From: an uncultured Desulfobulbaceae bacterium
Lineage (GTDB): Bacteria > Desulfobacterota > Desulfobulbia > Desulfobulbales > Desulfobulbaceae
Direction of reading: 5' to 3'
Assembly: GCA_947259225.1 (NCBI GenBank)
Contig: CAMYLK010000001.1
Coordinates: forward strand, 203,118 to 267,117
DNA: 64,000 bases
The stretch's first letter is position 1; each line of letters begins with the position of its first letter. The notes beneath the pieces are model-generated. The model was not told the DNA's origin. It searched no databases and saw only the letters and a program-made list of their open reading frames with translations. Both the position numbers and the translations under genes were made by a program. This document shows positions 1-9,064 of this stretch, in pieces.

Positions 1-268
1 TCAGATGGGTATAGAACCCCTTAATGTCACGCACATACATAATAGCCTGTTCTTCCTCAGTCGAGATGTTTACTTGACTTGACATATCAGCCTCCGTTGT
101 AAGTTCAGATACTTCGAGGTCAAAAACAGCAGCCAGAGACTTGAGTGTCTCCAGGCTTGGTTTTTGGCCTCTCTCTATACGCTGGATGGTTCGCACGCTA
201 AGACCGCTTAGCTCAGCTAATTGTTCCTGGGACCAGCCCCTTTCAAGTCGAAGTTTGCGAATAATCAT
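1..268 (-). CDS. XRE-family HTH regulator, 2TM-type (partial, runs off the window edge)
   Basis: The 89 visible residues begin MIIRKLRLERGWSQEQLAEL and form a complete Cro/C1-type helix-turn-helix (residues 1-56, with SGLSVRTIQRIERG as the recognition part). A linker and the motif EEEQAIMYVRDIKGFYTHL follow. This layout matches small XRE proteins in which the HTH is followed by a two-helix membrane domain (2TM family); the membrane part would lie beyond the window. The start is ATG at 266-268, preceded on the minus strand by AAGGA. It is probably a membrane-tethered or autoregulatory DNA-binding protein, but its target is unknown. The family call rests on the HTH and linker only. Confidence 0.75.
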   Translation of the reverse strand, partial: MIIRKLRLERGWSQEQLAELSGLSVRTIQRIERGQKPSLETLKSLAAVFDLEVSELTTEADMSSQVNISTEEEQAIMYVRDIKGFYTHL

Positions 269-617
269 ACGTATTCCTTTTTGGTTACTGTTGGAGACTA
301 CGATATCAGTAAGTGGACAGGAAGACCACGACAGGACCATGGCATGTCTACGACATTATTACGACACCAACATGACATCCATTTAATATCAACAGGTTAG
401 GAACCGGTGAGTTACGGGTTGCTTCAGCCGTAACTCACCGGTTCCTAACCTGGGATTTAGTATATACTGTATACTTACGTGAAGTATGGTGAGGCAGGTC
501 TGTGCGAAGAAATGATGTGGCGAAGATGTCAGGATGTTGATGAAGAGTGACAAATTTATTTCTCCATTGTTCGCGGCAGAAGAGAGGCTGGGTTTAAGGC
601 CTTGTTGATGAAATTTT
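269..617. other. Gene-poor gap with a palindrome
   Basis: I see no convincing gene in these 349 bases. The longest minus-strand frame (389-631) reads straight through the palindrome at 393-452 and overlaps the end of the SGNH gene, so I regard it as spurious. The gap holds the upstream region of the XRE gene, the perfect palindrome, and an 11-mer at 469-479 that recurs at 23657-23667. Confidence 0.6.
393..452. repeat. Perfect 25-bp inverted repeat, 10-nt loop
   Basis: Bases 393-417 are the exact reverse complement of 428-452, with loop 418-427. No T-tract follows on either strand, so it is not a standard intrinsic terminator. A perfect stem of this length is more like a mobile palindromic element or a protein-bound cruciform site. 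It lies just downstream of the 618-1679 gene. Confidence 0.85.
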
Positions 618-1679
618 TTATTCCGCTTCATGTTTAAAATATTTCTGGATGTATTGTTGAATGATATTGGCAGCTAATTGGTTTCCTGCAATATTCAGGT
701 GTGAATCCATAGGTTTATACAGTGCTTGTGAAGAGATATCTGCAAAATATTCATATAAGTCGAGATGATTGATCCCCAAAGATTTTAGCCTCTCCGACAG
801 CATTCTGTTGGGAAGGGTAATATCCCACTTTCTTTGATCCAGATCAGGATAATACGTGTCTTTGACTTTTGTCTGGAGTTCTTTGTTTATTTGTAATTCG
901 TCCGGAAAAATAACTACGACCAGTTCGATGTCTAGCTTTTGACATATATTCCTGATTTGTTTCAGGCAATAGAGGCTAAATTCAAGCTGCTCATTAAAAC
1001 GGTTGTCGTCTGTCAGGTAAATAGAACTCCTTTTGTATTCTACATCAAGGTATTGTTCGGGCTTTAAGGTTGGGCAGCCATCACAGTATTCACCTTTTCC
1101 TAAAATTACCATGTTTTCATATTCGGGTCGAATATTCAAAATGAAGTTAAAGAAAGAAAGGAGATAGGATTTTTCATAAAATTTCGGTTTCTTACTTTCT
1201 GTAAAATCATTACCAATGAAAAAGGATAACAGGATCATCTCGGGTTGAAATGATAACCCTTCCCTTACGATCAATGACAGGTAATCCTGAGGGCCAATGC
1301 TTGGGATCCCCATATTGAACAGTTCAACTTCCAGGTTTCCCGATTGAAGCTGGGATTCAATCAGTGTCAGATAATTATGCTCGTAAGGTACAACCCCAAA
1401 TGCATAAGAATCTCCAATACCGAGAATGCGATAAACATTTTCTCTTTTATCAGGGAATTCTACATCCTTAAAGCCATGTGAGTTGAGTTTGAAATTCCCG
1501 TTGTCAGAATAAGGTTTGCCCCGGAATCTGTTGTATGAATCGGTGAAAAATATGTATGTCGGCCTGTAATGATTAAATACCCGGAGCGAAATTTCCCCTA
1601 AGAGTATGGTTACAAGCAATATAATAGCCGTCTGGGAAATAATGGGTCCAGCTTTTCGGGCAATTTGTTTGATATTCAT
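618..1679 (-). CDS. SGNH/GDSL-family hydrolase, membrane-anchored
   Basis: The 353-residue protein has an N-terminal hydrophobic helix (about residues 13-33) that should anchor it with the catalytic domain outside the cytoplasm. The SGNH block I nucleophile motif is GDSYAFG (residues 89-95, Ser91). Block V is DSHLN (Asp325, His327), giving the Ser-Asp-His set of this esterase/acyltransferase superfamily. SFFIGND around residue 155 fits block III. Such proteins often deacylate or O-acetylate cell-surface glycans, but nothing adjacent identifies a substrate. No strong Shine-Dalgarno precedes the ATG. It is probably monocistronic. Confidence 0.8.
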   Translation of the reverse strand: MNIKQIARKAGPIISQTAIILLVTILLGEISLRVFNHYRPTYIFFTDSYNRFRGKPYSDNGNFKLNSHGFKDVEFPDKRENVYRILGIGDSYAFGVVPYEHNYLTLIESQLQSGNLEVELFNMGIPSIGPQDYLSLIVREGLSFQPEMILLSFFIGNDFTESKKPKFYEKSYLLSFFNFILNIRPEYENMVILGKGEYCDGCPTLKPEQYLDVEYKRSSIYLTDDNRFNEQLEFSLYCLKQIRNICQKLDIELVVVIFPDELQINKELQTKVKDTYYPDLDQRKWDITLPNRMLSERLKSLGINHLDLYEYFADISSQALYKPMDSHLNIAGNQLAANIIQQYIQKYFKHEAE

Positions 1680-1872
1680 TAATAATACTTGTTGTTTTTC
1701 AAAAGGGTAAATCTTCGAAAATCATACAGGTATAGTTTAGTCTGTCTCATGTTCTCATTAATCAATTTTCTTGTATAAAATACAAAAATGAGTTTGTGCG
1801 AAGTGTAAAGAGAAAAAAAAGTATGACAGATTAAGATGATTTACAGTTGATTTACCGGATCTCCTTAACGAA

Positions 1873-2619
1873 TTAAGCGATAAACCCGCCATTGGCACAC
1901 AGGTTCTGGCCGGATATCCATCCTGCTTCCCCGCTTACCAGAATTGCTACAGCATCAGCAATGTCCCGGGGAGTTCCGATACGCCCGAAAGCGGCCATGT
2001 CAGCAAGGGACTGTATCTGCTCATCTGATTTACCCTGCCTGAACAGTTCTGTATCAACAGGTCCGGGAGAGATTGTATTTACTGCTATTCGTTTATGACC
2101 GAGTTCCTTGGCCAGGACTTTTGTTATCTGTTCGACGGCGCCTTTTGTTTCAGCGTAGGCGCCATAGGTTGGCATCATCACCTTGGTGACCGATGATGAG
2201 ATATTGATGATTTTTCCGCCCTCTGCCATCTTTTTGGCCGCCAGTTGGCAGGCAAAAAACAGGCCTTTGACATTACATGCGAAGATATTGTCAAATTCTT
2301 CTTCTGTTACGTCTTCAATTTTTTTGTAAATAACTGTGCCGGCATTATTGATAAGGATATCCAGTGTCCCGAATTTTCCGATGGCATTCTCAAACAGTGT
2401 TTCAATTTCGTTTACTCTTCTCATATCAGCCTTAACCGCTATGGCTTGACCTCCCATATTGGTTATTTCCGCGACAACATTGTCAGCCTGTTGGACATTG
2501 TTTACATAGTTGACCACTACAGAAGCACCAAGCTGACCAAGCTTCAAGGCTATTTCTCTTCCTATGCCACGGGAGGCACCTGTCACGATGGCAGTCTTAT
2601 TGTTAAAGAATGTCTGCAA
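1873..2619 (-). CDS. Short-chain dehydrogenase/reductase (FabG-like)
   Basis: This 248-residue classical SDR has the NAD(P)-binding TGASRGIG (residues 13-20), NNAG (91-94), the catalytic Ser around 141-143, and Tyr155-x3-Lys159. SPGPVDTEL follows and the C-terminus is WISGQNLCANGGFI. Length and motifs fit 3-oxoacyl-ACP reductase-like SDRs. The gene stands alone, without other fatty-acid synthesis genes, so it may reduce some other keto or sugar substrate. The upstream sequence AGGAGGTAATCTTGC supports the chosen start. Confidence 0.85.
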   Translation of the reverse strand: MQTFFNNKTAIVTGASRGIGREIALKLGQLGASVVVNYVNNVQQADNVVAEITNMGGQAIAVKADMRRVNEIETLFENAIGKFGTLDILINNAGTVIYKKIEDVTEEEFDNIFACNVKGLFFACQLAAKKMAEGGKIINISSSVTKVMMPTYGAYAETKGAVEQITKVLAKELGHKRIAVNTISPGPVDTELFRQGKSDEQIQSLADMAAFGRIGTPRDIADAVAILVSGEAGWISGQNLCANGGFIA

Positions 2620-2695
2620 GATTACCTCCTGTTAATGAAATGTACGAAATGACAAGTAGAATTGGTAAAATCTTAAGATTTCTAACCGGTAGATT

Positions 2696-3304
2696 TTACT
2701 TGTTATTAAGTTGGGCCAGAGATTCGACAATGAAATCGAGAGGTGGTCGGACGTTGATGTCTTCAACATGTATGTTGCGGATAATCCCCTGTTTGTCAAT
2801 TATGAACAGTGCACGCTCAGTGGTTCCATTGGAGCGTAACACCCCATAAGTCTCTGCTACGGCTCCATGGGGCCAGAAATCTGAGAGTACCGGGAACCAG
2901 AGATCTCCCATCTGCCTGGTCCAGGAATGAAGCGTTGGAACATTGTCCACAGTAATGCCTAAAATAATGGCATCGTTTTTTTCGAACAGTTTTCTCGCGA
3001 ATACGTAGCCGGGCCACTGATCAGAGCAGACAGGTGTCCATGCTGCCGGAACAAAGGAGAGCACAACATTTTTCTTGCCCCTGAACTGGCTCAAAGAGAC
3101 TTTCTCTCCCTGAATGGATGGCAGGGTGAACTCCGGTGCAGCTTCGCCGATCCTCACCTTCAGTTCACTGTCAAGGGGCTTGAGTTGGCCTGGTTCGAAG
3201 ATCAGTTCACGGTAGTTCTTCGGTTCATCAGCGCGAACTATTTCCGCATGGACAAAGAACATCATGGCTATAAATACTGATACTGCAAATCGTCTGATTA
3301 CCAT
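2696..3304 (-). CDS. Exported peroxiredoxin (AhpC/TSA family)
   Basis: The 202-residue protein starts with a signal peptide (MVIRRFAVSVFIAMMFFVHA, cleavage probably near residue 25). The thioredoxin fold follows: FTLPSIQGEKVSLSQFRGKK, then PAAWTPVC with the peroxidatic cysteine at Cys93. That motif matches the family's PxxxTxxC. No obvious resolving cysteine is visible in the mature part, suggesting a 1-Cys enzyme. It should reduce peroxides in the periplasm. Its stop lies downstream of the TlpA-like gene at 3312-3884, only 7 bp away, so the two probably form an operon and the neighbour could be its reductant. Confidence 0.85.
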   Translation of the reverse strand: MVIRRFAVSVFIAMMFFVHAEIVRADEPKNYRELIFEPGQLKPLDSELKVRIGEAAPEFTLPSIQGEKVSLSQFRGKKNVVLSFVPAAWTPVCSDQWPGYVFARKLFEKNDAIILGITVDNVPTLHSWTRQMGDLWFPVLSDFWPHGAVAETYGVLRSNGTTERALFIIDKQGIIRNIHVEDINVRPPLDFIVESLAQLNNK

Positions 3305-3311
3305 GGCGCAC

Positions 3312-3884
3312 CTATTTCAATCCGGCACTATTAATCAGCTTCTCGAGAAATTCAGGGGGATTGGTGAATCCACCTGATTTCCTGAAAAAAACAACACTTT
3401 TATTTTTTTCGTCTCTCTTGCATCCGATAAAAGTCGGTGTCCCCGCACCGGCCAGAGCTTTGTATATGGACATGTCCGAGTCGGAAAAGAGTGGAAATTT
3501 AATGCTGAATCCCTGGCGAAAGGTATCAACTTCAAGGTCTGTATTATTTGCTCCAATGCCGATGATCACAAGTTTCAAATCGGGTCGTTTCAACTCTTCC
3601 ATCTTGTCATAAAGTTCATTAACAGCAGGCGCAGCATTCTGACAGTAAGGACAGTACATGCTGAACAGTTCTATCATCAGGATATCAGCATCAATATCAC
3701 TGAGCTTGAATGGTGTGCCCGGCTCTCCTTTCAGTCCCATGTACTGGATATGTTCCTTGTTGTCAGGAACAGTCAGGGTAATGTCGGGGAGCGGTTCAGT
3801 TTCAGGTTTTGTTTCTGCGGCGATGCAGATGAAGGAGATAAAGACAATAAATATGAGCAGGGTGAAGACGGTGGTTTTTCTCAT
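3312..3884 (-). CDS. Periplasmic TlpA-like thiol-disulfide protein
   Basis: The 190-residue protein has a signal peptide (hydrophobic residues 4-22) and a redoxin domain. The active site is Cys78-Pro-Tyr-Cys81 within ELFSMYCPYCQNAAP. CPYC differs from the WCPPC of canonical TlpA/ResA and resembles glutaredoxin and DsbA-like variants. The later GTPTFIG supplies the cis-proline (residue about 153). It lies directly upstream of the exported peroxiredoxin in the same transcription unit, so recycling that peroxiredoxin is the simplest inferred role. AGGAGAGGCCCC precedes the ATG. Confidence 0.85.
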   Translation of the reverse strand: MRKTTVFTLLIFIVFISFICIAAETKPETEPLPDITLTVPDNKEHIQYMGLKGEPGTPFKLSDIDADILMIELFSMYCPYCQNAAPAVNELYDKMEELKRPDLKLVIIGIGANNTDLEVDTFRQGFSIKFPLFSDSDMSIYKALAGAGTPTFIGCKRDEKNKSVVFFRKSGGFTNPPEFLEKLINSAGLK

Positions 3885-4003
3885 GGGGCCTCTCCTTAAT
3901 TAAATTATAAAGGTGGCTGTTAAAAAGAATGATCATGTAATTCGGAATTTTTTATCACACCGGGCATCTATTCTTTAAGTATATCAAAAAAAGAAGATGA
4001 ACC

Positions 4004-4819
4004 TCAAAGTATTTTCAGCCAGTCGTCAACTGCACTTTTAAGCAGCGAGTAAAATGCCTCGCTGTCACCCAGGCCTGTGCGGCCAAAGGTATAGTTGATC
4101 TCAAGGAAAAGCGGGTCCCCGGATGGTTCCGGAAATATAAGGTCAAATCCGGCCAGGTTGATACCGGTTTGAGCACAGAGTTTGCGTACAGCCTCTTGCC
4201 CCTTTTTCTGAAGAAGGGGGTCTGATTCCAGGTCGACCTCGCCACCCTGGGCAATGTTATGCAAGAAACCATCGTTCCTGCGCCAGTAACTGATAACCTC
4301 ATCCCCGATCACCACCACCCGCAGGTCCCGTTTAAGGCCGGGTATGAACTCCTGGATAACAAAGCCGCTAAAACCGGTAAGTTCCCTTTTGAGAAGAAAG
4401 CCCAGGGTTGTGTCAAGATTCTCCCGGTCCTTGATAAGCCAGATGCCGCTTCCTTCGCCACCTAAAGCACTTTTAAGTACAAAAGGAAAATCAGGGAGGT
4501 TCGGTTGCTCCATCATGTCGGGATGGTCTCCCACCAGTGATTCCACTTTGGGAAACACGACAGTTCTGGGGTGGGCAGCACCGTAACTCCAGAAGAGAAG
4601 GGTGTCACCGACTTTGCCTTCCCAGCAGAACCGCAGGTCATAGTTGGGAAAGACACTGGGGCAGTTATTTCTGCACAGCTTGTAAAATTCACGGGTTACG
4701 GTTTGGGGAAGGACAACAGCCCTGGCCTTTCGAATGGCGTGCAGAATATCAGAGTTCCAGGGAGCCCGTTCCCAGAGGAAGAGATCGCCTTCAATGACCG
4801 GGTGAAAGGAGAGCAGCAT
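4004..4819 (-). CDS. ATP-grasp family ligase (RimK/glutathione-synthetase-like)
   Basis: The 271 residues from the ATG hold an ATP-grasp core: FVLKSALGGEGSGIWLI (ATP-binding loop), VIQEFIPGLKRDLRVVVIG, NIAQGGEVD, and the Mg-binding FLEINYTFGRTGLG near the C-terminus. RimK-like enzymes join an amino acid or amine to a carboxylate by way of an acyl phosphate; the substrate here cannot be told. The frame stays open upstream to a TGA at 4934-4936, and that extra stretch (ITLDQIGIPVTRQ...) looks like natural N-terminal ATP-grasp sequence. It contains no ATG or GTG. Translation may therefore start at a rare ATT or CTG codon near 4895-4903, where AGGA is suitably spaced, or at the listed ATG. Confidence 0.7.
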   Translation of the reverse strand: MLLSFHPVIEGDLFLWERAPWNSDILHAIRKARAVVLPQTVTREFYKLCRNNCPSVFPNYDLRFCWEGKVGDTLLFWSYGAAHPRTVVFPKVESLVGDHPDMMEQPNLPDFPFVLKSALGGEGSGIWLIKDRENLDTTLGFLLKRELTGFSGFVIQEFIPGLKRDLRVVVIGDEVISYWRRNDGFLHNIAQGGEVDLESDPLLQKKGQEAVRKLCAQTGINLAGFDLIFPEPSGDPLFLEINYTFGRTGLGDSEAFYSLLKSAVDDWLKIL

Positions 4820-5305
4820 ACCGGTCTCTTTACTTCTTCCCTGTGTCCTTGGGCTGCAGACGATTTGCCTGGTAACTGGAATTCCGATCTGGTCCAGTGT
4901 AATTTGTTTCCTGGTATTTGTTGGATACGTCCTTCATGGATTTTCATTACAATTCAGGACTCTTCCTGTCAAGGGAAACAGGGGACATGAGTGTTGCAGC
5001 ACATCGAAGAATTTGACTTCAATGTATGTGTGGTTTGGAACAAACAAAAAGCCATTCAATTTCATATTCAATGCTGCATTGTACGGTAAGTTTTTTTTAC
5101 TACCGGTATAGCTATGATTTTCCCCGCCACAAATAAAATGTTTCAAATTGAAGCTTTTCACAGATAAGCTTTAGTCTGAAACAATGTAAAAAAAACAAAA
5201 CCTTACCATTGGAAACTTTAAATTTACTGCTGTTTCAATGAACAGGAATCACAATAGGTGAAAATAAAGAGGATGTAAAAAAACAGTGGATAATAAAAAG
5301 GATGG

Positions 5306-6019
5306 TCAGCCACCCAGGTATGCCTTTTTGACCTCTGGATTAGTAAGCAGCTCTTCCGAAGGTCCTTCAAGAACCAGGTGACCGTTTTCGATGACATAGG
5401 CTCGCTGGGCGAACTTCAAGGCCAGTCGGGCATTCTGTTCGACAAGCAGGATCGTGGTGCCTTCCCGATTAATTTCCTTGAGCGCTTCGAACATGGAAAG
5501 CATGAGCAGCGGAGCCAGCCCCATGGATGGTTCATCGAGCAGCATCATGTTGCGGCCGCTCATGTAGGCACGCCCTACGGCCAGCATCTGCTGCTCACCA
5601 CCGGAGAGAGTACCGGCCATTTGAGATATACGTTCCTTGAGCCTGGGGAAAATGGTAAAGACCTGTTCGGTGTCACGCTTTATTTCTTCCCTGTCTTTAC
5701 GGGCAAAGGTCGCCAGCTTCAGGTTTTCCATGACTGTAAGATTGCCGAACAGCCGACGTCCTTCAGGCACATGGGATATACCCAGCTCACTGACCACCTT
5801 GTCAGGTTGGTACTGGAGCAGGTCCTTGCCTTCAAATTCCATGCGTGATCCACTGTCTGCCATTAACAAACGGGATATGGCTCGCAGGGTGGTGCTTTTG
5901 CCGGCGCCATTGGCCCCAATGATGCAGACAATCTCACCCTTGGCAATATTGAAATCAATGCCGTGAAGGGCTTTTATCTTGTCATAGGAGACACGCAGGT
6001 TTTCAATAACCAACTGCAT
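5306..6019 (-). CDS. livF: Branched-chain amino acid-type ABC transporter ATPase LivF
   Basis: The 237-residue ABC ATPase has Walker A GANGAGKST, signature LSGGEQQMLAVGRAYM and Walker B MMLLDEPSMGLAP. The linker is the LivF type (LLVEQNARLALKFAQRAYVIENG). It is the last gene of a five-gene HAAT importer operon, and its ATG overlaps the livG stop by one base (TGATG). LivF pairs with LivG to drive import through LivH/LivM. Substrates of this family include branched-chain amino acids, amides, urea and aromatic acids, so the gene name reflects family, not proven specificity. Confidence 0.92.
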   Translation of the reverse strand: MQLVIENLRVSYDKIKALHGIDFNIAKGEIVCIIGANGAGKSTTLRAISRLLMADSGSRMEFEGKDLLQYQPDKVVSELGISHVPEGRRLFGNLTVMENLKLATFARKDREEIKRDTEQVFTIFPRLKERISQMAGTLSGGEQQMLAVGRAYMSGRNMMLLDEPSMGLAPLLMLSMFEALKEINREGTTILLVEQNARLALKFAQRAYVIENGHLVLEGPSEELLTNPEVKKAYLGG

Positions 6020-6789
6020 CAGTGGATATCCTCTTTGCCGAGATAGGCTTCGATCACCTTGGGATTGTTCTTGATTTCCTCGGGGTTGCCTTCGGCTATG
6101 ATCTCTCCAAAAACGAGGGTCTGGATTCTTTCACACAACTCCATGACAAACTTTAAGCGGTGTTCTATCATAAGAATCGCAACATCAAAATCCTCGTGTA
6201 TCTTTCTGATTATGGAGATCATACGGTTCAGTTCGTCAGGGGTCATGCCTGCTGTCGGCTCATCCAGGAAAAGAACCTTGGGGTTGGTCGCCATGGCGCG
6301 GGCCATCTCGACCCTTCGCTGAGCACCATAGGGCAGACTGACAGCCAGCTGGGAACTGAATTGGGCAACATTGAACGTTTCCAGCAGGTGCATGGCCTTT
6401 GCGGTCAGTCGTTTTTCTTCCTGGTGGCAAAGCCTGGACCCAAAAAAGGCTCCCCAAATACCGTATTCCAATTGCGAATAGCAAGCCATTTTGACATGTT
6501 CAAGTACGGTCATATGCCTCCAGAGCAGCAGGTTCTGGAATGTCCGGCCAAGTCCCATAGCGGCAATCTCATGGGGATGATGTCCGATGAGATTTTGACC
6601 GTTCAGTTCTATATTACCCTGGGTAGGCGTATGAATGCCGGAAATGAGGTTGAAGATGGTTGTTTTACCGGCGCCATTGGGTCCTATCAAGCCTACAATA
6701 TGGCCTGGTTCGAGTGTAAGGTTGTAGCTGTGAACAGCCCGTAATCCGCCGAAAAAATGCGTCATGTTATCAACCCTGAGTAATGTCAT
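6019..6789 (-). CDS. livG: Branched-chain amino acid-type ABC transporter ATPase LivG
   Basis: The 256-residue ATPase has Walker A GPNGAGKTT, Walker B VLFLDEPTAGMTP, and the LivG-typical ending IAEGNPEEIKNNPKVIEAYLG. The signature region is degenerate (VSLPYGAQRRVEMARAMAT), which is normal for LivG, where the LSGGQ loop reads LPYGxQRR. It overlaps livM by 4 bp (ATGA) and livF by 1 bp, so translation is coupled. It forms the second nucleotide-binding subunit of the importer. Confidence 0.92.
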   Translation of the reverse strand: MTLLRVDNMTHFFGGLRAVHSYNLTLEPGHIVGLIGPNGAGKTTIFNLISGIHTPTQGNIELNGQNLIGHHPHEIAAMGLGRTFQNLLLWRHMTVLEHVKMACYSQLEYGIWGAFFGSRLCHQEEKRLTAKAMHLLETFNVAQFSSQLAVSLPYGAQRRVEMARAMATNPKVLFLDEPTAGMTPDELNRMISIIRKIHEDFDVAILMIEHRLKFVMELCERIQTLVFGEIIAEGNPEEIKNNPKVIEAYLGKEDIH

Positions 6790-8099
6790 GACTTTATGTT
6801 TTCACTCTCTTCATTTTTTGGCTTCATGAGTTCTTTTGGGTTGAATTCTGTAAAAGCGATAAGGCCGGTGGGGCGGAAAAGCATGACCATGATGAGCAGC
6901 AGCGGAATAATTATCCACTTGTAGATCTCCAAAGGTCTCAGGGCCTCGCTTAAAAGGTTAATACTTACCGCACCGACAATGGAGCCGGTGACTGAATTGA
7001 GTCCTCCGAAATAAAGCATGGCGAGAATTTCTGCTAACCGCTGGATGCCGAAGGACCCCGGGTTAACATAACGCAGGACATGGGCGAACAGGCCGCCTGC
7101 CACCCCGGCCCAAAAGGCGCCGAACATAAAGGCGATTATTTTTGTCTTCCTGGTATTCACGGTCATGGATTCAGCCGCCAGTTCATTGTCACGTACTGCG
7201 CACAGGGCTTTACCCATGGTGGAACGCACAAAATTATTGATAATCCAGATACAGAGCACCATGACAATAAAGACCATGGGCAGATTGGAATAATCGGGCT
7301 GGCTGGACATGCCCCGTGGACCACCGACAACTTCGAGGTTCTCTATCAGGCTTTTAACGATAAACAGAAATGCCAGTGATATGATTGCCAGGTAATCTCC
7401 CCGGGTACGAAATGACGGTATGGCAATGACCAGTGCACCCAATGCGGCAATCATGCCGCCGGCAATAAGCGCCAAGGGGAAAAAATATGGGCCCAGGGCT
7501 TCAGGCAACAGGGGTTCACCGAACAACTTATCATTGGCGAACAGCAGCAGGGTAATTGTCGAAGCGCCATAGGCGCCAAGAGCCATGAATCCCGGGTGCG
7601 AACAGGAGAACTCACCCATGTAGCCATTAATAACGTTGAGGCTCAGTGTCAGCATGATGGCGATCATAGTGAGCTTTATGACCAGCAGCCGGTAATCACT
7701 GATATCGGTCCAGAAGTGAATGGCACCGTAGAACAGGCCAAGATGTATCACTGCGGCTATGGACACAGGTCCCCTGTCGAGTAAAGAAGCAAGCCTGTTG
7801 GCTGGTTTACGCAACGATTTGCTGATAATCAGGACCGGCAGGCCGTACACCAGAATCATGTAGCCGAATGTGCCCGGTACAAGCATTGGTTTTTTGAGCA
7901 CGGTCAGAAAACCGAACAGTGCAGGAATCTTCGGTAGACCAAGATAGTAGGATATAAGGTCGCCCAGAAAATATTCGATCAGCACGGCACCAAAAACACC
8001 AAGCAGCCAGCCGATCAGCGGGATACCGGCAGTCAGGGATTTGAGCCATGCCCAAAACCCTTTTTTTGTCTGCGTTGCTATCTGCTCCCTGGTGTCCAT
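6786..8099 (-). CDS. livM: Branched-chain amino acid-type ABC permease LivM
   Basis: This polytopic protein of 437 residues carries the LivM core (NVINGYMGEFSCSHPGFMALGAY, AIPSFRTRGDYLAIISLAF, ending FRPTGLIAF). An N-terminal extension of about 130 residues bears extra hydrophobic segments, as in the longer LivM proteins. A charged tail follows the last helix. It should pair with LivH as the membrane channel. It is the third gene from the operon's end, separated from livH by 35 bp. Confidence 0.9.
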   Translation of the reverse strand: MDTREQIATQTKKGFWAWLKSLTAGIPLIGWLLGVFGAVLIEYFLGDLISYYLGLPKIPALFGFLTVLKKPMLVPGTFGYMILVYGLPVLIISKSLRKPANRLASLLDRGPVSIAAVIHLGLFYGAIHFWTDISDYRLLVIKLTMIAIMLTLSLNVINGYMGEFSCSHPGFMALGAYGASTITLLLFANDKLFGEPLLPEALGPYFFPLALIAGGMIAALGALVIAIPSFRTRGDYLAIISLAFLFIVKSLIENLEVVGGPRGMSSQPDYSNLPMVFIVMVLCIWIINNFVRSTMGKALCAVRDNELAAESMTVNTRKTKIIAFMFGAFWAGVAGGLFAHVLRYVNPGSFGIQRLAEILAMLYFGGLNSVTGSIVGAVSINLLSEALRPLEIYKWIIIPLLLIMVMLFRPTGLIAFTEFNPKELMKPKNEESENIKS

Positions 8100-8134
8100 C
8101 CTGTATTGTTTGTTTTTTTACTCAGTATTAAGGA

Positions 8135-9058
8135 TCACAGCCTGAGCTGGGTTGAATGAGCCTGTCCGAAAAAACCATGCGGCCGCAGTGTCAGAATAAG
8201 CAGAATAATCGAGTAGGCTATGATATCACGAAGGGTTGATGGAAATATCCAGGATACAAAAATTTCGATAAAACCAAGCATAAAGCCGGCCAGTGCAGCG
8301 CCGAGAATAGAACCGCGACCGCCTAGGATAGCCGCTACAAAAGCCTTCCAGCCAAGCAGAACACCCATGTAGGGATCAAGTACAGGGTAGGCAAGCCCGT
8401 ACAGGATACCTGCAGCAGCGGCCAGCCCGGAGCCGATGGCAAAGGTGAGAGGTGCAATTTTATTGATCGATACACCCATCAGCGGAACAGCCTGGAAATC
8501 AAAGGACATGGCCCGCATTGCCATACCCCATTTACTTTTCTGGATAAAACGATGCAGCAAAAACATGAGGCTCAGGGAAACCCCGACGATAAGTATCTTT
8601 TTATTGGTCACAAATACGCCGCCGAACTCATAAGTCGTCGATTCAATGAGCTGCGGAAAACTGAGCCGGCGCGCTCCCAGGATGGCAAGGTTGCCGGTCT
8701 CGAGAATGATGCCGATCATCAGCCCGGTGATGGCTGCCGATGCACGTGGTGCATCGCGCAGGGGCCTGTACCCGACACGTTCAATAAACACCCCGACAAA
8801 CGAGGTAAAGAACATCGAAAAAATAATGGTCAGGATGAGGATCGTCCAACCGGGAAGGGGAATGCCGGTCATGGCGACAAGCCCGAGAAGGGCTGTCGCC
8901 ACACCGAAACCGATATATGCCCCGACCATGAAGATATCGCCGTGGGCAAAGTTGAACAGCATCAGGATGGAGTACACCATGGAGTACCCCAGGGCGATCA
9001 GGGCGTAAAAACTACCCCACTGCAACCCATTGACAATGTTCTGGAGAAATAGATCCAT
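8135..9058 (-). CDS. livH: Branched-chain amino acid-type ABC permease LivH
   Basis: The 307-residue membrane protein has the LivH hallmarks: NGLQWGSFYALIALGYSMVY near the N-terminus, MLFNFAHGDIFMVGAY, and the cytoplasmic ATPase-coupling region AMRAMSFDFQAVPLMG, followed by GGRGSILGAALAGF. About eight hydrophobic segments are visible. It is 6 bp downstream of the substrate-binding protein gene, within the same operon. Confidence 0.92.
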   Translation of the reverse strand: MDLFLQNIVNGLQWGSFYALIALGYSMVYSILMLFNFAHGDIFMVGAYIGFGVATALLGLVAMTGIPLPGWTILILTIIFSMFFTSFVGVFIERVGYRPLRDAPRASAAITGLMIGIILETGNLAILGARRLSFPQLIESTTYEFGGVFVTNKKILIVGVSLSLMFLLHRFIQKSKWGMAMRAMSFDFQAVPLMGVSINKIAPLTFAIGSGLAAAAGILYGLAYPVLDPYMGVLLGWKAFVAAILGGRGSILGAALAGFMLGFIEIFVSWIFPSTLRDIIAYSIILLILTLRPHGFFGQAHSTQLRL

Positions 9059-9064
9059 GCCCTG

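Noticed and set aside
393..452. Integron attC-like recombination site
   Set aside because: The palindrome is perfect and lacks the extrahelical bases and paired RYYYAAC/GTTRRRY boxes expected of attC; no integrase is nearby.
4934..5161. Possible second selenoprotein (frame upstream of the ATP-grasp gene separated by TGA)
   Set aside because: The upstream 75 residues do not resemble ATP-grasp sequence, the TGA is not at a conserved cysteine, and the ATP-grasp N-terminus is accounted for downstream of it.
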